From Pontederia crassipes (taxonomy: Eukaryota; Streptophyta; Magnoliopsida; Commelinales; Pontederiaceae), in assembly GCA_030549335.1 (NCBI GenBank), contig CM060196.1, positions 69,100,639 through 69,164,638 on the forward strand: a stretch of DNA of 64,000 nucleotides. The letters are read 5' to 3'. Made by a program: the position numbers and the translations under genes. Under the pieces are notes generated by a model, which was not told where the DNA came from, did no database searches, and saw nothing but the letters and a program-made list of their open reading frames with translations. Positions within the stretch are counted from its first letter, which is position 1. Each line of letters starts with the position of its first letter. This document shows, one piece after another, positions 42,559 through 55,600 of the stretch.

Positions 42559-45550
42559 TGTAACGATCCAAAAGTTCACCATAAAAGTTTTAGTCATTTA
42601 GAGGAATTTCGCGTCATTAGCCCGTTCGTCATACATCCTTTAATAGTGAAAAACTTTAACATTCTACTAAAAGTCATAATAAACAAAACTTTATTTGAAT
42701 CATATAAAATATTTTTCAACTAATAAGTCATGGGACATCAAGTGACTAAAGACTTCAGTACATAGCATCAATGTTCAACTAGAACTTATTAGATCTAAGC
42801 ATGTGCAACACTTCGTCATGAGCTTGAGCTGTCATCCATCAGTTAATTTTGATTACCTGCATGGATCCAGAGTGTAAGATTTCTAGTTAGAGTATGTAAA
42901 GATCATGCATGACATGATACTCTATCACATTATACTACATGAGATGCATCATTTATCATCATAATAACATAACATGTAAATATGCATACCATGAACTATA
43001 ATCATGATCCTTACATGACATTACATAACACTTACATTCATTCTTCATATCTATTCATGTGATATACATTATATCATACCTACTTAACTTCAGGTCCATT
43101 ATCCGCATGTACCATACATTAGAAATATGCATTCATATCATTCATCAAATACATGGCATAACATATCATTTCATTTCATGTTCATAATCATGTACATCTT
43201 AGGAGTTTCTTCATAACTCCTTCATCCTTACTTCTTAACTTCTTTCATAATTTACATTTCCTCGGTGTTGCTTTATAATTCTTTGGATCTTCTTTCATCA
43301 TTCTTTTCTTTTTTTATTATGTGATCCTTCATGTGTAATTTCCATCCTTCATCTTTTATCACATAATATCATCTTGACTTTCATTTCATATCATGTCATA
43401 TTTAGGAACATACACATCATTATAGTGACGGACTTTATTACTATTCATCTTTAAAAATACGCACACTTTATGATGAGGGACATCATTCTTTGGAAAGTAC
43501 ATACACAGATGCAGAACTTTACTTCTCAGGCTTAGATCCTCTTAAAGTACATATATAAGTGTAGGACTTTACTTTTCATCTTTATTTCATCATCATCATC
43601 TTAACATTATTTCTTTCTCATAAGATATTTTAATTTCACTTTCGTTCCAACTTTATCTTATAACATCTTTGATCTTAACATAGTTGAAAGAATCATATCA
43701 CATCATCATAGGTCACATCCTTGGAACACGCATATCATAAATAGTGAGGGACTTTATTTTAAGAAATACACACGCTATAATAGTGAGGGACTTTATTTCG
43801 AAGAATACGCACACTATAATAACGAGGAATTTTATTCTAGAAAATTATACACACACTTTTTTATGAGTCTTGAGAAGCACATACACAAATGCACGACTTT
43901 ACTTCGCGGACTTAGATCTTCTTGAATTACATACATAGGTGCAGGACTTTGCTTCTCACAATTGATAAGTGATGATCACATTCTTCTTCAACTTGAGGTA
44001 CATTATGCTTTGCAATACAATAACATATCAATCATTCTTCACATTTTGACTTAATTATGGCTGAACATGCGTTAGGTATATCTACGTGTCATATACAATC
44101 AATACACAACCATACATATCTATATACATAAAGAAATAGTTTTAAAATAACTTGGATTTCATTTCTGATCTGTCATGGTCATGATAATTGCATCATGCCC
44201 ATGACAGAGGCTTATAATTCATCCGCATACGGCCACTGTCGTGACATGTTTTGTCATGGCCGTGCCGAGTCGTCACCACGATCGTAACCTGGTTGGTTAC
44301 GGCCATGCCCCACTCCAGCACGGCCGTGACAATGTGCAGGTTTCACCCATTTTCTGTCACGGTCATTCCGGGACCTGGCATGCCAGCGTCCTGAAAGTTC
44401 GATCTTTGACCCGAGATTCTTAATTTTTTTGAGATTGAAACATCAAGAAAAATAATCTAAACATCATAAATATTTCAGGTATGATCTCTTAACATCTATG
44501 CATCATATAACATATTAAAACATGAAATTTTCATTCATTAACAAGAGTTGGAGCTTTTTCCTAAAAATTTTTACAACTATCAGAATTCATTCTCTGCACA
44601 ATATTCTGGTAGCAGTCACTAAAATATTAATAACTTAATTATTCTTGTTCTTTTCAGATGATTCTAATTTTCACAGAAAGATAACATGAACTTTTAACTT
44701 TAGAATAAATTTCAAATTCTAATTCAGTATTTCCAATTTACTATACATTTTACAATTTGGTCTTGATGTTACCTGAGACAGCACGACAACAGTCCGATGT
44801 TTGGATCATAACTATTTGTATACAACTCAAAATCATATGAAACTAATTTCTATGGAAACTAAGCTTTGAATTATTTCCATATGCATAGTATTTGTAATAA
44901 GAAACACTTATCCAAACAATTATTATAAAATAGTTACGAATTCCCAAGACAACATGATACCAGTTCGATGTTTGGATCATAACTATTTGTATACAACTCC
45001 AAATCATATGAAAACAATTTCTGTGGAAACTAGACTTCGAGGGTGTTCCAAAAATATATTGTAATTTTTTGGTAAGTAAAAACTATCCAAATAATTATTA
45101 TAAATAGTCACGAATTTAACATATTATGCAAACATAAATTATGCAATCTTCAATCATACAAATCCTTATTTATGCAACCTTCAATCAAAATTCCTATGAA
45201 AAATAGGACGTTCTTGAGTCTCTCAATCCAAACAAAACATCATTGAGAAGGAAGAGAGGGATTTGGATCCCCTTTACATACTTATAATATTGTTCTTCCT
45301 CATCGTTAATCCTCTTTTCCTTTGCCCTCTTCTTCTTCCATGTTCTCTTCCTCTTTGCCCTCTTCTTCTTCCTTGTTCTCCTCCTTTTTCCTTCTCTTAT
45401 GTTGTAGCCATCATATGGAAGAAACAAGAACAAAGGAGAAGAGAGAGGGTTTGGAGGCTTTTTATAGAGTTTAGTTTAGGATTTCTTAGGGTTTTCTCCA
45501 AACGACTTAAATACTCCTATTTAAAAATTGGAGTGAAATAATTATACCTA
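42559..45550 (-). mobile_element. Possible solo LTR of a gypsy-type element (fossil)
   Basis: The left edge reads TGTAACGATCC, like a plant gypsy LTR end on the minus strand. Near 45460 the minus strand reads CTCTATAAAAAGCC followed by a CT-rich leader, like an LTR promoter. Inside are TCACGGCCGTG-type words (44240-44400), repeated GAGGGACTTTATT and CACATACAC blocks (43430-43960) and a 171-bp duplication (44793 and 44964). No coding region or primer site flanks it. The right boundary is not resolved, and no target duplication was found. Confidence 0.33.
44776..45110. repeat. Two-copy tandem duplication, period about 171 bp
   Basis: The word CGATGTTTGGATCATAACTA occurs at about 44795 and 44966. 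In both copies it is followed by TTTGTATACAACTC and later AATTATTATAAA. Confidence 0.8.
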
Positions 45551-45559
45551 AAATGGTAA

Positions 45560-48500
45560 GAAATAGTCATCAACATGTATCATATAAGATTAGAACTACG
45601 CTCAAGTAAAAAACCCTTAAGAAATGAGAGTTTATTCAGCTTCTATTACTTATTTGTTGGGGCTCATGTCAACAAATAAAAAAGAAAACCGTGGGCATTT
45701 ATCAATCACAAATTAAAATTAGTCGGAAGACTCAATATGAGATTAAGAGAGGAAAAGGATTTTTTTCTAAAACGTGAACAATATGCATCAAGAGAAATAA
45801 GAGAGAACTTTTGAAATTATTTTTTTTTGGAGGAAAGTTCAAATTTATTCTCGAGTAATGGCAATTATTTTCAATAGCCTTCTCATTAATCTCTCATATT
45901 CCAGTGATACAATTGTTTTATCATTTTTTTTTTATTTTAAAGATAATATTATGCAATATCCAAAACTAGTTTTTGATATTATCATTGTGCTTCACTATAT
46001 TGTTCGAGAAAAAAAGACTATATATCTTATCATCATTTTATAGTGAAACATTGGTTACTTGCTCCCATAATATTTTTTCATCATATTATGTTATTTTTAC
46101 ACAAATATTTTTTGCTATTGATTTTGAGCTTTTAAGAAAAGGAAATTAAAATGGGCATTACCTATAAGGAAATAGTAACTATCATTTTTCTTTTGATGTG
46201 TTTTAGAAATCTTACTCCTTTATTATTGTCAATATAAAAATGTTTCTACAAAAATAAGTTTACGAAAGTGAATATAGTTTTAAGTTTGAAGAGGATGATT
46301 AAAAAAGTGGACACTTAGATTTTGAAAAGTCACCCAATTGATATACCTTCCATCCTGCTCAAATTCCATATTTTGGCATATAATCAAGAATTATAGGAAG
46401 TGTTAAAGTATGATTTTTTGCTTTCATTTGATTTTAAATTTTGTCACATTTTTACCATTCTAAAATTTCTTATTTAACCAATTATATTTTTACATCGAGG
46501 AGGTGAAGAGTGGGGATAGGATTTGGGTTGGGATTATTTTTACAAGGACAATAAGCATGTATACAAGGGTGTTTCACATAATTCTTCCGATTTACCTTTT
46601 ATTTTTATTGCTTAAATTCAAATTCAAGTATAATGTAGTTACTTGTGTGAAGCACTAATGTGACCATATTAATTTAAATGTTTATTTATTTCCCTCTAAA
46701 GCTATAATATTGGTGACATTTGTCAACTAAATTCTTATTGGATCATTTGATGAGGACAATTAGAAAAGGAGACTTCCTCTCCCTTTGTCCAATAGTGGAG
46801 TGGAAGGATGGGAGGTCTTTGCCTCTAACAGGGAGTAATTCATTCTCTAAAAGAGTGCCTTTTTCTCCTCTCACAATCTTTCTTTTATATATTTTTTTAC
46901 AAAAGGCAAATATATAATTGCATGAATAATAGAAAAAAGTATATTTAATGAAAATCAAGAAAATTTAATTAAATATGAAAGATTTATAGTTGATGGGAGT
47001 TTGATAGTTATTGTAATACATAGTTAAAAACAACAAATATATATACACATATACCCAACTAAAAATTTATTTGTTCTCCAATTTATAATTAACACATTAT
47101 TTTGGTGTTTGAAAATTCAAAATTAAAATTTCAAATTAAATGCAAAAGTAAAAAATGATTCATGAACTTAAACCCAACGCAATAAGAACAATACAAAAGG
47201 AAGAAAGGGTGCAAAATTAAAAGACAAAGATGACTCATTGACGAGATTTGATCACACTTTGTCCTACTTTGTGCTAAGATTTCTCAACCTCAAGATAAAA
47301 ATTTAATGAAATCCCCTCATCATTTAAAATATGAGAAGAAGAAACCCTTGACATAAAAAACACTCTTCTTCCTTTGGAAGACAATGTAATTTATTCTCTT
47401 ATAAAGCTTTTGCACAAACATTTTCTCCCTTAATTTTTTTCTAGAGGTGAGAATGAAACTTCTACTACAAAGTAATTCAAGAATTATTATTTAACTTTAC
47501 AATATCTCTTTTACAACATCTAACTTAAATAAAAGAATAAGATATTTTCAAGTTCTAACTTAAAATGATTTCTTGAATATATTAAAGTGTTTGTCCTTTG
47601 TGCAATATTTTTTTTTTCATAAATCTTGACCTTCTTAATATGTCTTAAATTTCTTTTGTAGAGTCAAATCTTTCAAATTGTCATTTCACTTCAAAATAAA
47701 CCATTTTATACTTTTCAAAATAAGTTTGGATGTCTACCCTGTAGCTTTTAGCATTTGAAACACATAGTCGTTTGTGTCAAAGCAAGTTCAAATGTTCAAA
47801 AATTTTGAATGACACGACAAGTAATTCTTTTCATGACAAGAAAACTAAGTCTAAAAAAATAATAATCATATCAAATGCAAGTCAAGTTGAAGATGCACAT
47901 ATGGATACACATAATAAGTGATGTGACATGGCATAAAGATATTAAGTGTCACTTGTGTTCATGCATAGTAAATCAAGACATAATAATAATCCCTGCACTC
48001 GATGCTCATATGAAATAAGTTTAACACAATTAATATCAAGATGTTTAACACATATGGATACACTAAATACTTATGTACAAATACAAGACGTTTAACACAA
48101 TTATGAAGTAAAAAAATATGCTTAATGGATCAAGCATAATTATAAGAATTTTTTATATCTAATTTCATGTGAGCCTAAGCATTTTATCCAACACAAATGA
48201 TGAAAATATAATTCAGATAAAGTAATATTTCATTAGACCATTCTTAATAATAATTTATCATAAGAAATTTAACTATTCAAATTATAATCATTTATGGATA
48301 AAATACATGCTATCTTATTATTCAAGAATATTAAACCTTTCAAACTGACAAGCTCATTTTTATAAATATATGGAGAATAGTTAAATTCAAAATAATATGT
48401 ATTAATAAAAATTCTATAATTCAAAGGTAAAAAAATCCTTTTTTGCGTACAAAATTGATGCTTTTATCAAAATATTTTTCATTCACATATTTTCACAAAT

Positions 48501-51500
48501 TTCCATTTATTTGGATTTTGGGTGCTATAATACAAAAAAATATTATTTTGGTTTGGTACTCAAACTTGTTTAGAGTAAACATTGTTAGTAATTATTTCTT
48601 TTCAAATTTACCATCTTCATATGGATATGTGTTGACATTTCTCATTTTGCATAAGCATAATGACCAATATAACCACATTGGTATATGATATGTAAAATAA
48701 GATTTGGAGAAATCCATACCTAAGTTTTCATAAGATAAGTATGAGAGTGGTCAAACAATTTGAAACAATTTTTTCCAATACTTTATTTTGCTAAATAGAT
48801 GAAAAGTAACATTTTTACATAACTTCTCTAATGTTAAAAAAAATTCTTTGGGACATCTTTTTATATAATTTAGAAGCAATTCTCTTATTCTTATAGAGTT
48901 GTTTTTTGTTTAAGCAATGCCACATTTTAATGATGATAGTCCTTTTTATGTTGACATTGTATTTTAAATATTAGTAGTAGTAAGTTGGCCATTCAAAACT
49001 TTTTACAAACAAATATTTTTGTTTGATAAATATTTAGCGTAAGATGAATGGTTTTGTGTTCTTAATTTTCAAATAATCATAAGATACATAAATGTCAAAT
49101 GGGACATTTTTTTTCAAATCCTTACTGTCAACTATGTATGCATATTTTTTCTATGATTTTTCTTGCTTGCAATTCTTTCATCAATAAATTATTTCATTTT
49201 TGAAATAAGAATGATTTTGAATAAGAGGATAAATTATTTTGTTCATATAAAAATCAAATAATTACTAATATAATTATAAGAGGAAATTGATTTTATCTCA
49301 TCATTTCTTAGTAAACACTATATATTTTTCTAAATTCTATTCTTTCTTCATTATTTTCATTTGATTAGTTATTTTTCACATTATTACTTCGTTCATATGA
49401 AACTAGTAAAGTTTGTCAAATTTCATTAAATGTAAAGAATTTACAAATAAAATCCATGCCATAAAATCTTAAGAGCATTATAAGACAATTATTAGATTCA
49501 ATCAATTTTTTAAAATTGACATATTTAGAAAATGAAAAAATATCAATAACATATCATTTATAATTTTTCTTCATTCAATATTATTTTTCATACATCAAAT
49601 TGACATTAAAAATCAAAAGGAACAATAATATATCATTTATAACTTTTTTGTCATTCAAAATTATTTTTCATACATCAAAATCACTAGAACATAGATGTAT
49701 TTGCATTTGATTTTTTAATATGAAGAAATTGAGTCATTTAATAAAGATTGAAGAAAATAAATGTTTGTTTTTTAAAAGGGGCATGCATCATGTTTTAAAA
49801 TTATTAATTTTTTTAAATTATAGTAACATTGGCCTGATTTCAATTCTTAAATCACGAGAAACTAAAAAAGGAGTGATTTATTCTTTAAAAGTTAAAATCA
49901 ATATATCAATTAAGCATGAAAATACAAGATCTAAAATTTTAGTGCAATAAAAGTAAGAAGGAAGGCACCAATGATTGCAAACAAAAGTCTACAAAATTTG
50001 TTGGTTAAATTTGACAAATTCTTGATTTACTTTTCTCTATCCCCTCAACCTCAATATCATCATTTGAAGATGCACTAAACTCTTTTTCATTTCAAATGGA
50101 GTAAAAACAAAACTTTAGGGGAGATAACACTCTTATAAAGGAAGGTTGAGCTTTAATGAAAAGAAGTTATGTTTTATCTTTTGAGTAGACAGAAGACTAA
50201 TTTTTAGAAGTTTTATAAGATGAAATATTGTATTTCCTTTTGCATCAACAAAGAAGATTGCATAATATAAAAGATATCCCTTTTCATATTTGAAAAGATA
50301 AATGCTATCGGAACTTCAAAGATTTCAAAATCGAGAGTCATAATGAAAAGTAGGCTCAAGAATCATTGAATATTGTCAACAATATGTATTGCCTATTGTT
50401 TCTATATTCTCGCATTTCTTTATATTCTCGCATTTCATATTTTATGAAACAATTTTGAGCGTTTGTGATTAAAAAAAGTTAAGAAATAAGTTCTAATTCT
50501 TTTAGTACATCAATTTACTATCCCTTCTCTTGAAGCCAATGATTCAATAAAGTACCCTCACACAGTGCAGATTTGAGTGTAATTCCTTTCATATAAAGGA
50601 GTCATGTATATGAACTCTCTAGAGGTTAGTGTTAGAATAGTAGAGAGTTAGAATAATTATAATCCTCTTATGAATTTCCTTATTTAGTAATATTTTACCA
50701 GAGATGCATCATGATTAAAGATGAATTTCTTAAATTTTGTGTACAAGCAATATTTGTTTTCTCGCCCTAAATTCACAAATACATGTTGTAAAACAAAGGA
50801 TAAAAAAATGAATGTTTAAACTTATTTTTGAACATTAAAATGCATATTGTCTATAATCGAATGAGAGTATTGAAGTCTTTCATTCATGGATAATGACATT
50901 TTATTATTTACTTTTGTTTTTATCATTTTTTATTTAGTTTCAAAAAGGGATTATAGAAATATAAATCAAATTGACTAAAATTATACACAATAAAAGAGCC
51001 TAGAAGAATATTCTTTATGCAAAAAGTTGTAGTTCCTTTTATATTTGACACTCATGCTTTATTCAACAAAACAAAAGACTACTTACCTTTTCTCCTAACA
51101 TAAAAAATAATTTATTTTTCTATTTAACACTCATTTTTTAAACATGCAAAGCACTTTTTGTGTCAAAATTTAAAAATGAGAATATACTCAGTGTTTGTAG
51201 TTTTAATCATTTTGGGGGGTATCATCAAAGACATTCTAGGTCATAGTTATAAATAATGAATGATGTCAAATTACAAGAATAAAATGACATATATAATTGT
51301 TTGACATATACTTTACACGAAAATATTTCACGAATTTATTAAATCCCAAATCAATCTCTCTACTTTTCTTTATGGCTAAATCTAAAGTACATGAATTATT
51401 TATGTTCTAATGTGTCTTTTTTTATAACATGTTCGTTTGTTCCAAAAAACTTATCTAATATTATAGAAAACTACATACATGTTATCTTGTATATCTAATT

Positions 51501-51540
51501 AAGTTATCCATCATCATTATTATTATAATACTACCTACTC
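45560..51540. other. Six-kilobase AT-rich block, no gene seen
   Basis: The block is uniformly very AT-rich with no open frame longer than about 80 codons. A tandem pair near 49547-49680 (TATCATTTATAA...TTATTTTTCATACATCAAA twice, period about 79) is one of the few clear internal repeats. I could not identify LTRs, terminal inverted repeats or coding remnants. Confidence 0.4.
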
Positions 51541-51870
51541 ACAAATATAGAAGAACATAGATATTTACGAGGTTCATCCTAAATTGACTACGTCCTTGGG
51601 CGGTGGCATCTTTGTTTGTTGTGGAAAGTTGAATGTTACAAGAATGTAAAATAACCCAACCGTTGGAGTTTATATATGAAACTCCAATACAAAATGAAAA
51701 CTCTAAAATCGTTTAGATTTCGGAGGCTCCACTCTCGAACTCTCGCAGGGAGAGTCCCCCGGATCCTCTCCAAACGCCCCCCTCATGGTCGTTGTCCGAG
51801 CAACGAGACTCCGGCATGGGACGGGCGTCGTCATCCTCCCTTTTGTTTAAGCGCTTGAAATACATAAGGG
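51541..51870. other. GC-richer patch, possible LTR remnant
   Basis: The words TATTTACGAGGTTC and CTACGTCCTTGGGCGG resemble the TTTACGTGGTTCGG...CTACGTCCACGG stretch common in plant copia LTRs. The 60-codon frame 51676-51858 has no domain. There is no matching partner in the window. Confidence 0.28.
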
Positions 51871-51893
51871 TTATATAAAAATTACAACTAGGT

Positions 51894-51931
51894 TATCATC
51901 ATCATCATCATCATCATCATCATTATTATTA
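51894..51931. repeat. ATC/ATT microsatellite
   Basis: A run of (ATC)n followed by (ATT)n. Confidence 0.9.
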
Positions 51932-53560
51932 TTTTCAAAATCAATTCGATCCTTTAAAGTATTTACATTGTGGGATTAAAATATAAGCAATAATTTGTTA
52001 CATTGATTGTCATATTTTAAAATTACAAAATAATCATGAGTTCAAATTATTTTATATTTATATTTTGAGTTATTTTTTAATCACATATTTTTTACTTAAA
52101 TCTCCAACATTTATCATGAAGATTGCACGTCAAAATCTATTTACATGTATTATCATGATTTAGGCATGAATACCTAGCTAATATATAACGTTAGAATATG
52201 ATAGGCCAATAATTAAACAAAGCAATCAATAAGGATCAGAGCGGAGTGATAAATAACTCATTCTCACTTGTAAAAAATTCATGTTGGAAATTTCATTTTT
52301 TCGCCACAACCAGACGACCTAATCGAATTAATTGAACTTGATAATAAATTTCAAAATTTTCAACTCATGGATAATATATTTTTTATAATCGCACCGATTT
52401 TTCAAATATCATGATTGGCTATTAAAAAATAATTAGACAAGGCAACTCGTCAAATTTGGAACAGCAAAACATTAATTGTGATTAGATATCTTCTTTCAAC
52501 GTTTTTTTTTGAAATTAAACGTATGCTGTTTAATTAAGATCACCTCATCAGTCTGTCATGATTAATGTTATTAATACAATTTTGTTAGGTCAATGCTGCC
52601 AACTTTCACACGGAGGACGCATTTGAAGTGCGTGCCATCCAATCCACAATACCTGCAGGCGGCAGGTGGTGTGGGCTGTCGTACTTTGATGTGATGATTT
52701 GTAACTATCAGACTGCAAATTATAATTGAATCCCTGAATTAATTTGCTGTTAGATTTTTAAAAATAAAAAATGTAAATATTACATGAATACCGTGACATG
52801 ATTTCATTTATTAAAGTTCAAAGCACGAGTACGTGTATGGTACTACATCATTCAACCATTTTTTTTAAAAAAAAAAATCATTCGTCCATTCATAATGATA
52901 CTCAATATAAACTGTCCTTTTTTTTCTTTTCTGGTGTCTGATGTATTATTTTTTTCTCATTGGCTTCATTTTATTCCTTGGTCATGTATTTGTTAGCTCT
53001 CAACTAGTGTCATAACTCGTTAAATAAAATCTAGAACACGCCTCATGCTCCCCCTCACATGCCCTGATCGACTGAGTGCTTCACAACTTTGTACAAAATG
53101 GCATGTCCCTTCTCCCAGCACAGGAATCTATTGAATCCCTGTCATGCCATGCATAGTGCTGATGAGTGTCCAGTCAGACGGCTAAGAGCAAAAATATGCT
53201 TCCAAATCCTTCTTCTAATCATTCTTTCTTCTTCAATGTAGGCCTTCAAAGTTTCATGCATGCTTTGATGAGGAGAAAGGACAGGTGCAAGTGCATATGC
53301 ATGTAATGTACTAGCTTAATCATTGGACCTCAAATATCTAGAAAAGTTGTGACCTTTTTCTAAGAAAATAAATCAAGCCATTAAGTCATTTCATTTAGGT
53401 TTAACCCTGTAACATCTCTCATCTGATTTGTTTGTGCATGATTTAGATGAAATTTTGGCTCCTTCTTCCCATTCACCTTTTCTTCATTAATTTTGGTGCA
53501 TGATGATGAACAGGAGTTGGCATCCTCCCCACTTCTTGTAAAATAAAAGGATGGTGTATA
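51932..53560. other. Intergenic DNA upstream of the B3 gene, no gene seen
   Basis: The DNA is mostly AT-rich. A short GC-richer spot at about 52590-52690 has no open frame of note. The plausible upstream regulatory region of the B3 gene may reach into this stretch, but no specific site is supported. Confidence 0.4.
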
Positions 53561-53779
53561 TATAAATATATATGATTTGATACATGGTACAAGTAAGTTT
53601 TGCGCATATAATATAGCGTCATGTGTGAATATTTTTAGGACACATTGGCATATCATGCTGAATCTGCATTTTATAGTGCAACAGGTCCTTCTGGGTCCTA
53701 TCGCAAGCCATGTTTCTAAACCCCACCCCCCATATGATGAAAAGGACAAGCTCACATGTGCTCAACCAGATGATAATTC

Positions 53780-53945
53780 TTGGACCCCCACCCCCACCTC
53801 CCTCCCTCTCTCTCCCACTCTTTATAAAGCTTACTATTACCATCTTAACTCTCTCTCTCTCTCTCTCTATAAATGTGTCACATACTATCGGGTAGTAGTG
53901 CTTCTCTCCAGCTACCCTTGTGGTTTCAGGAGCTAAAACTACCAC

Positions 53946-53993
<48 letters not shown>

Positions 53994-54511
53994 GAACCTT
54001 CTACAGCAGTCGGTTGGCAGCACAAAGGAACAACACCATCACCTAAGCCAAAGCCACATATCACACCACAATACTTGCATCAGTCACTCCCAATGGGGAC
54101 AATGGCAACCCGCCTAATCTACACATCCTCTCGTCCTCCTCTCCTAGTCAAAGCTTAAGGCACCGACCCCCACTACTCTCATTATTACTTTTATACTTCT
54201 ACATCTCATTTGATATGTAAAGGGATAATTAAAATAGAGTTATATCCCATAATATTTATATAATACCTTATCTCCTCAAAGAACCACAAAAAAATATTCA
54301 CATATATATAGATGTAACTTATATTATACATGTATGTACGTACGTATATAAATACACACATGTATAGATATCTGTGTGTTAGAATCTATAAAAAGTCAGG
54401 TGAAATATTGTATCCAAGAGTTTAGTTTATTTTTTTTTAGATAGATATATATAGAGAGAGAGTTGATAGAGCTCTTTTGCAAGACCTCTCCAAGTACTCG
54501 AATCACACCCC
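53780..54511 (+). promoter_or_regulatory. Probable promoter and 5' leader of the NGATHA-type gene
   Basis: Two candidate TATA boxes are visible. One is TCTATAAATG at 53867-53876, sitting at the end of a CT tract; the other is CTATAAAAA at 54386-54394, about 120 bases before the start codon. Between them lie a (TC)n run of about 43 bases (53949-53991) and the words CTACAGCAGTCGG and CACCATCACC. If the upstream box is used, the leader is over 600 bases and CT-rich, possibly with an intron ending near TTTTTTTTTAG (54430-54440). If the downstream box is used, the leader is short and has no upstream ATG. The sequence alone does not decide. Confidence 0.45.
53949..53991. repeat. TC microsatellite in the B3 gene upstream region
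   Basis: A perfect (TC)n run of about 21 copies. The minus-strand Arg-Glu repeat frame across it is an artefact. Confidence 0.95.
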
Positions 54512-55600
54512 ATGGAGTTCCCACACGGGAGAAGCGATGGGTTCTACATCACAGCGGAAGACGACCAGGAGATGACTTCCAAGAGCCACACTTTCCTCCC
54601 GCCTGCGTCGTCGTCGTCCTCGCCATCGTCCTCCTCCTCCTCGGCGCACGCCTTTCATTGGCACGACGGTTCGTCGGGCAGCGGCGGAGGGGTCGGCGAG
54701 CAAGCGGGCGGCAGCGACGGCGCTTTCGTCGAGAAGGAGCACATGTTCGACAAGGTCGTGACGCCGAGCGACGTCGGCAAGCTCAACCGGCTCGTTATAC
54801 CCAAGCAGCACGCCGAGCGGTTCTTCCCGCTGGACGCATCGGCGAACGAGAAGGGCCTGCTGCTGTGCTTCGAGGACCGCACGGGGAAATCTTGGCGCTT
54901 CCGCTACTCATACTGGAACAGCAGCCAGAGCTACGTCATGACCAAGGGGTGGAGCCGCTTCGTCAAGGAGAAGAGGCTCGACGCCGGGGACACCGTCTCC
55001 TTCTGGCGCGGGGTCGGTGAGGCCGGCCGGGACCGCCTCTTCATTGACTGGAAGCGCCGGCCGGAGAACCACGATCTGCCCCGGATGCCACCGATACCAC
55101 TGCAGGGGGTGGGAGTGTCCTTCGCACAGCCATGGCCAGGCGCCCGGCTCTTCGTTCCCCCGCCGTCGGCGATGTACAATCAAAGCTTCCAGGCGTATGG
55201 CTGCTACAACAGATCAAATGCTGCAAGCTCAAGTAACAGCGGGGGGCAGCTCCTCTTCTTCAACAGACCAGCGGTCGCGCCGCGGCCGCCGCAGTACGGG
55301 GTGCAACTCGGGGGCAACGCTGCTCTGCCGATGATCCTCGACGCCGTACCCGTCATCCACAACCAGGCGTCCACCTCCAAGCGTGTGAGGCTCTTCGGTG
55401 TAAACCTAGAATGCCCCGAATCCGAGAGCGAGGCCGACCGCAGAAACGGCCAGCCCGCGAGCAGTACCGTCCTCCACCTGCAGCAACGGCCGGCGTTTCC
55501 GCTCCTCCGGTTGCCGCCGCCCGGCAGCGCCGAGTCCTCCGCGGCTTCGTCGCCGTCGACGAGCAAAGAGCAGCACTCGTCATTGGATCTCGATTTATAA
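54512..55600 (+). CDS. NGA: NGATHA-type B3 domain transcription factor
   Basis: The 362-residue protein is encoded without introns. Residues 1-75 are Ser/Gly-rich and low in complexity. A B3 DNA-binding domain spans about 78-186, starting [20 protein letters not shown] and containing [51 protein letters not shown] and [10 protein letters not shown]. Residues 291-301 read [11 protein letters not shown], the RLFGV-type B3 repression motif. The C-terminus ends SSLDLDL, an LxLxL (EAR-like) motif that aligns with the SSLSFDLDQ end I recall for Arabidopsis NGA1. The B3 sequence matches the NGA clade ([20 protein letters not shown]) rather than RAV proteins, since no AP2 domain is present. NGA proteins act in the nucleus as regulators of style/stigma and lateral organ growth. 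The start ATG has a G at +4 and is the first in frame. The coding region is very GC-rich. Confidence 0.93.
   Translation: MEFPHGRSDGFYITAEDDQEMTSKSHTFLPPASSSSSPSSSSSSAHAFHWHDGSSGSGGGVGEQAGGSDGAFVEKEHMFDKVVTPSDVGKLNRLVIPKQHAERFFPLDASANEKGLLLCFEDRTGKSWRFRYSYWNSSQSYVMTKGWSRFVKEKRLDAGDTVSFWRGVGEAGRDRLFIDWKRRPENHDLPRMPPIPLQGVGVSFAQPWPGARLFVPPPSAMYNQSFQAYGCYNRSNAASSSNSGGQLLFFNRPAVAPRPPQYGVQLGGNAALPMILDAVPVIHNQASTSKRVRLFGVNLECPESESEADRRNGQPASSTVLHLQQRPAFPLLRLPPPGSAESSAASSPSTSKEQHSSLDLDL

Noticed and set aside
53619-54023. A minus-strand frame with Arg-Glu repeats upstream of the B3 gene.
   Set aside because: It is produced by the CT tracts in the B3 gene upstream region, with no domain.
54463-55020. 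A 185-codon frame overlapping the B3 gene in another frame.
   Set aside because: It is Arg/Gly-rich translation of a GC-rich coding region; the B3 frame explains the sequence fully.
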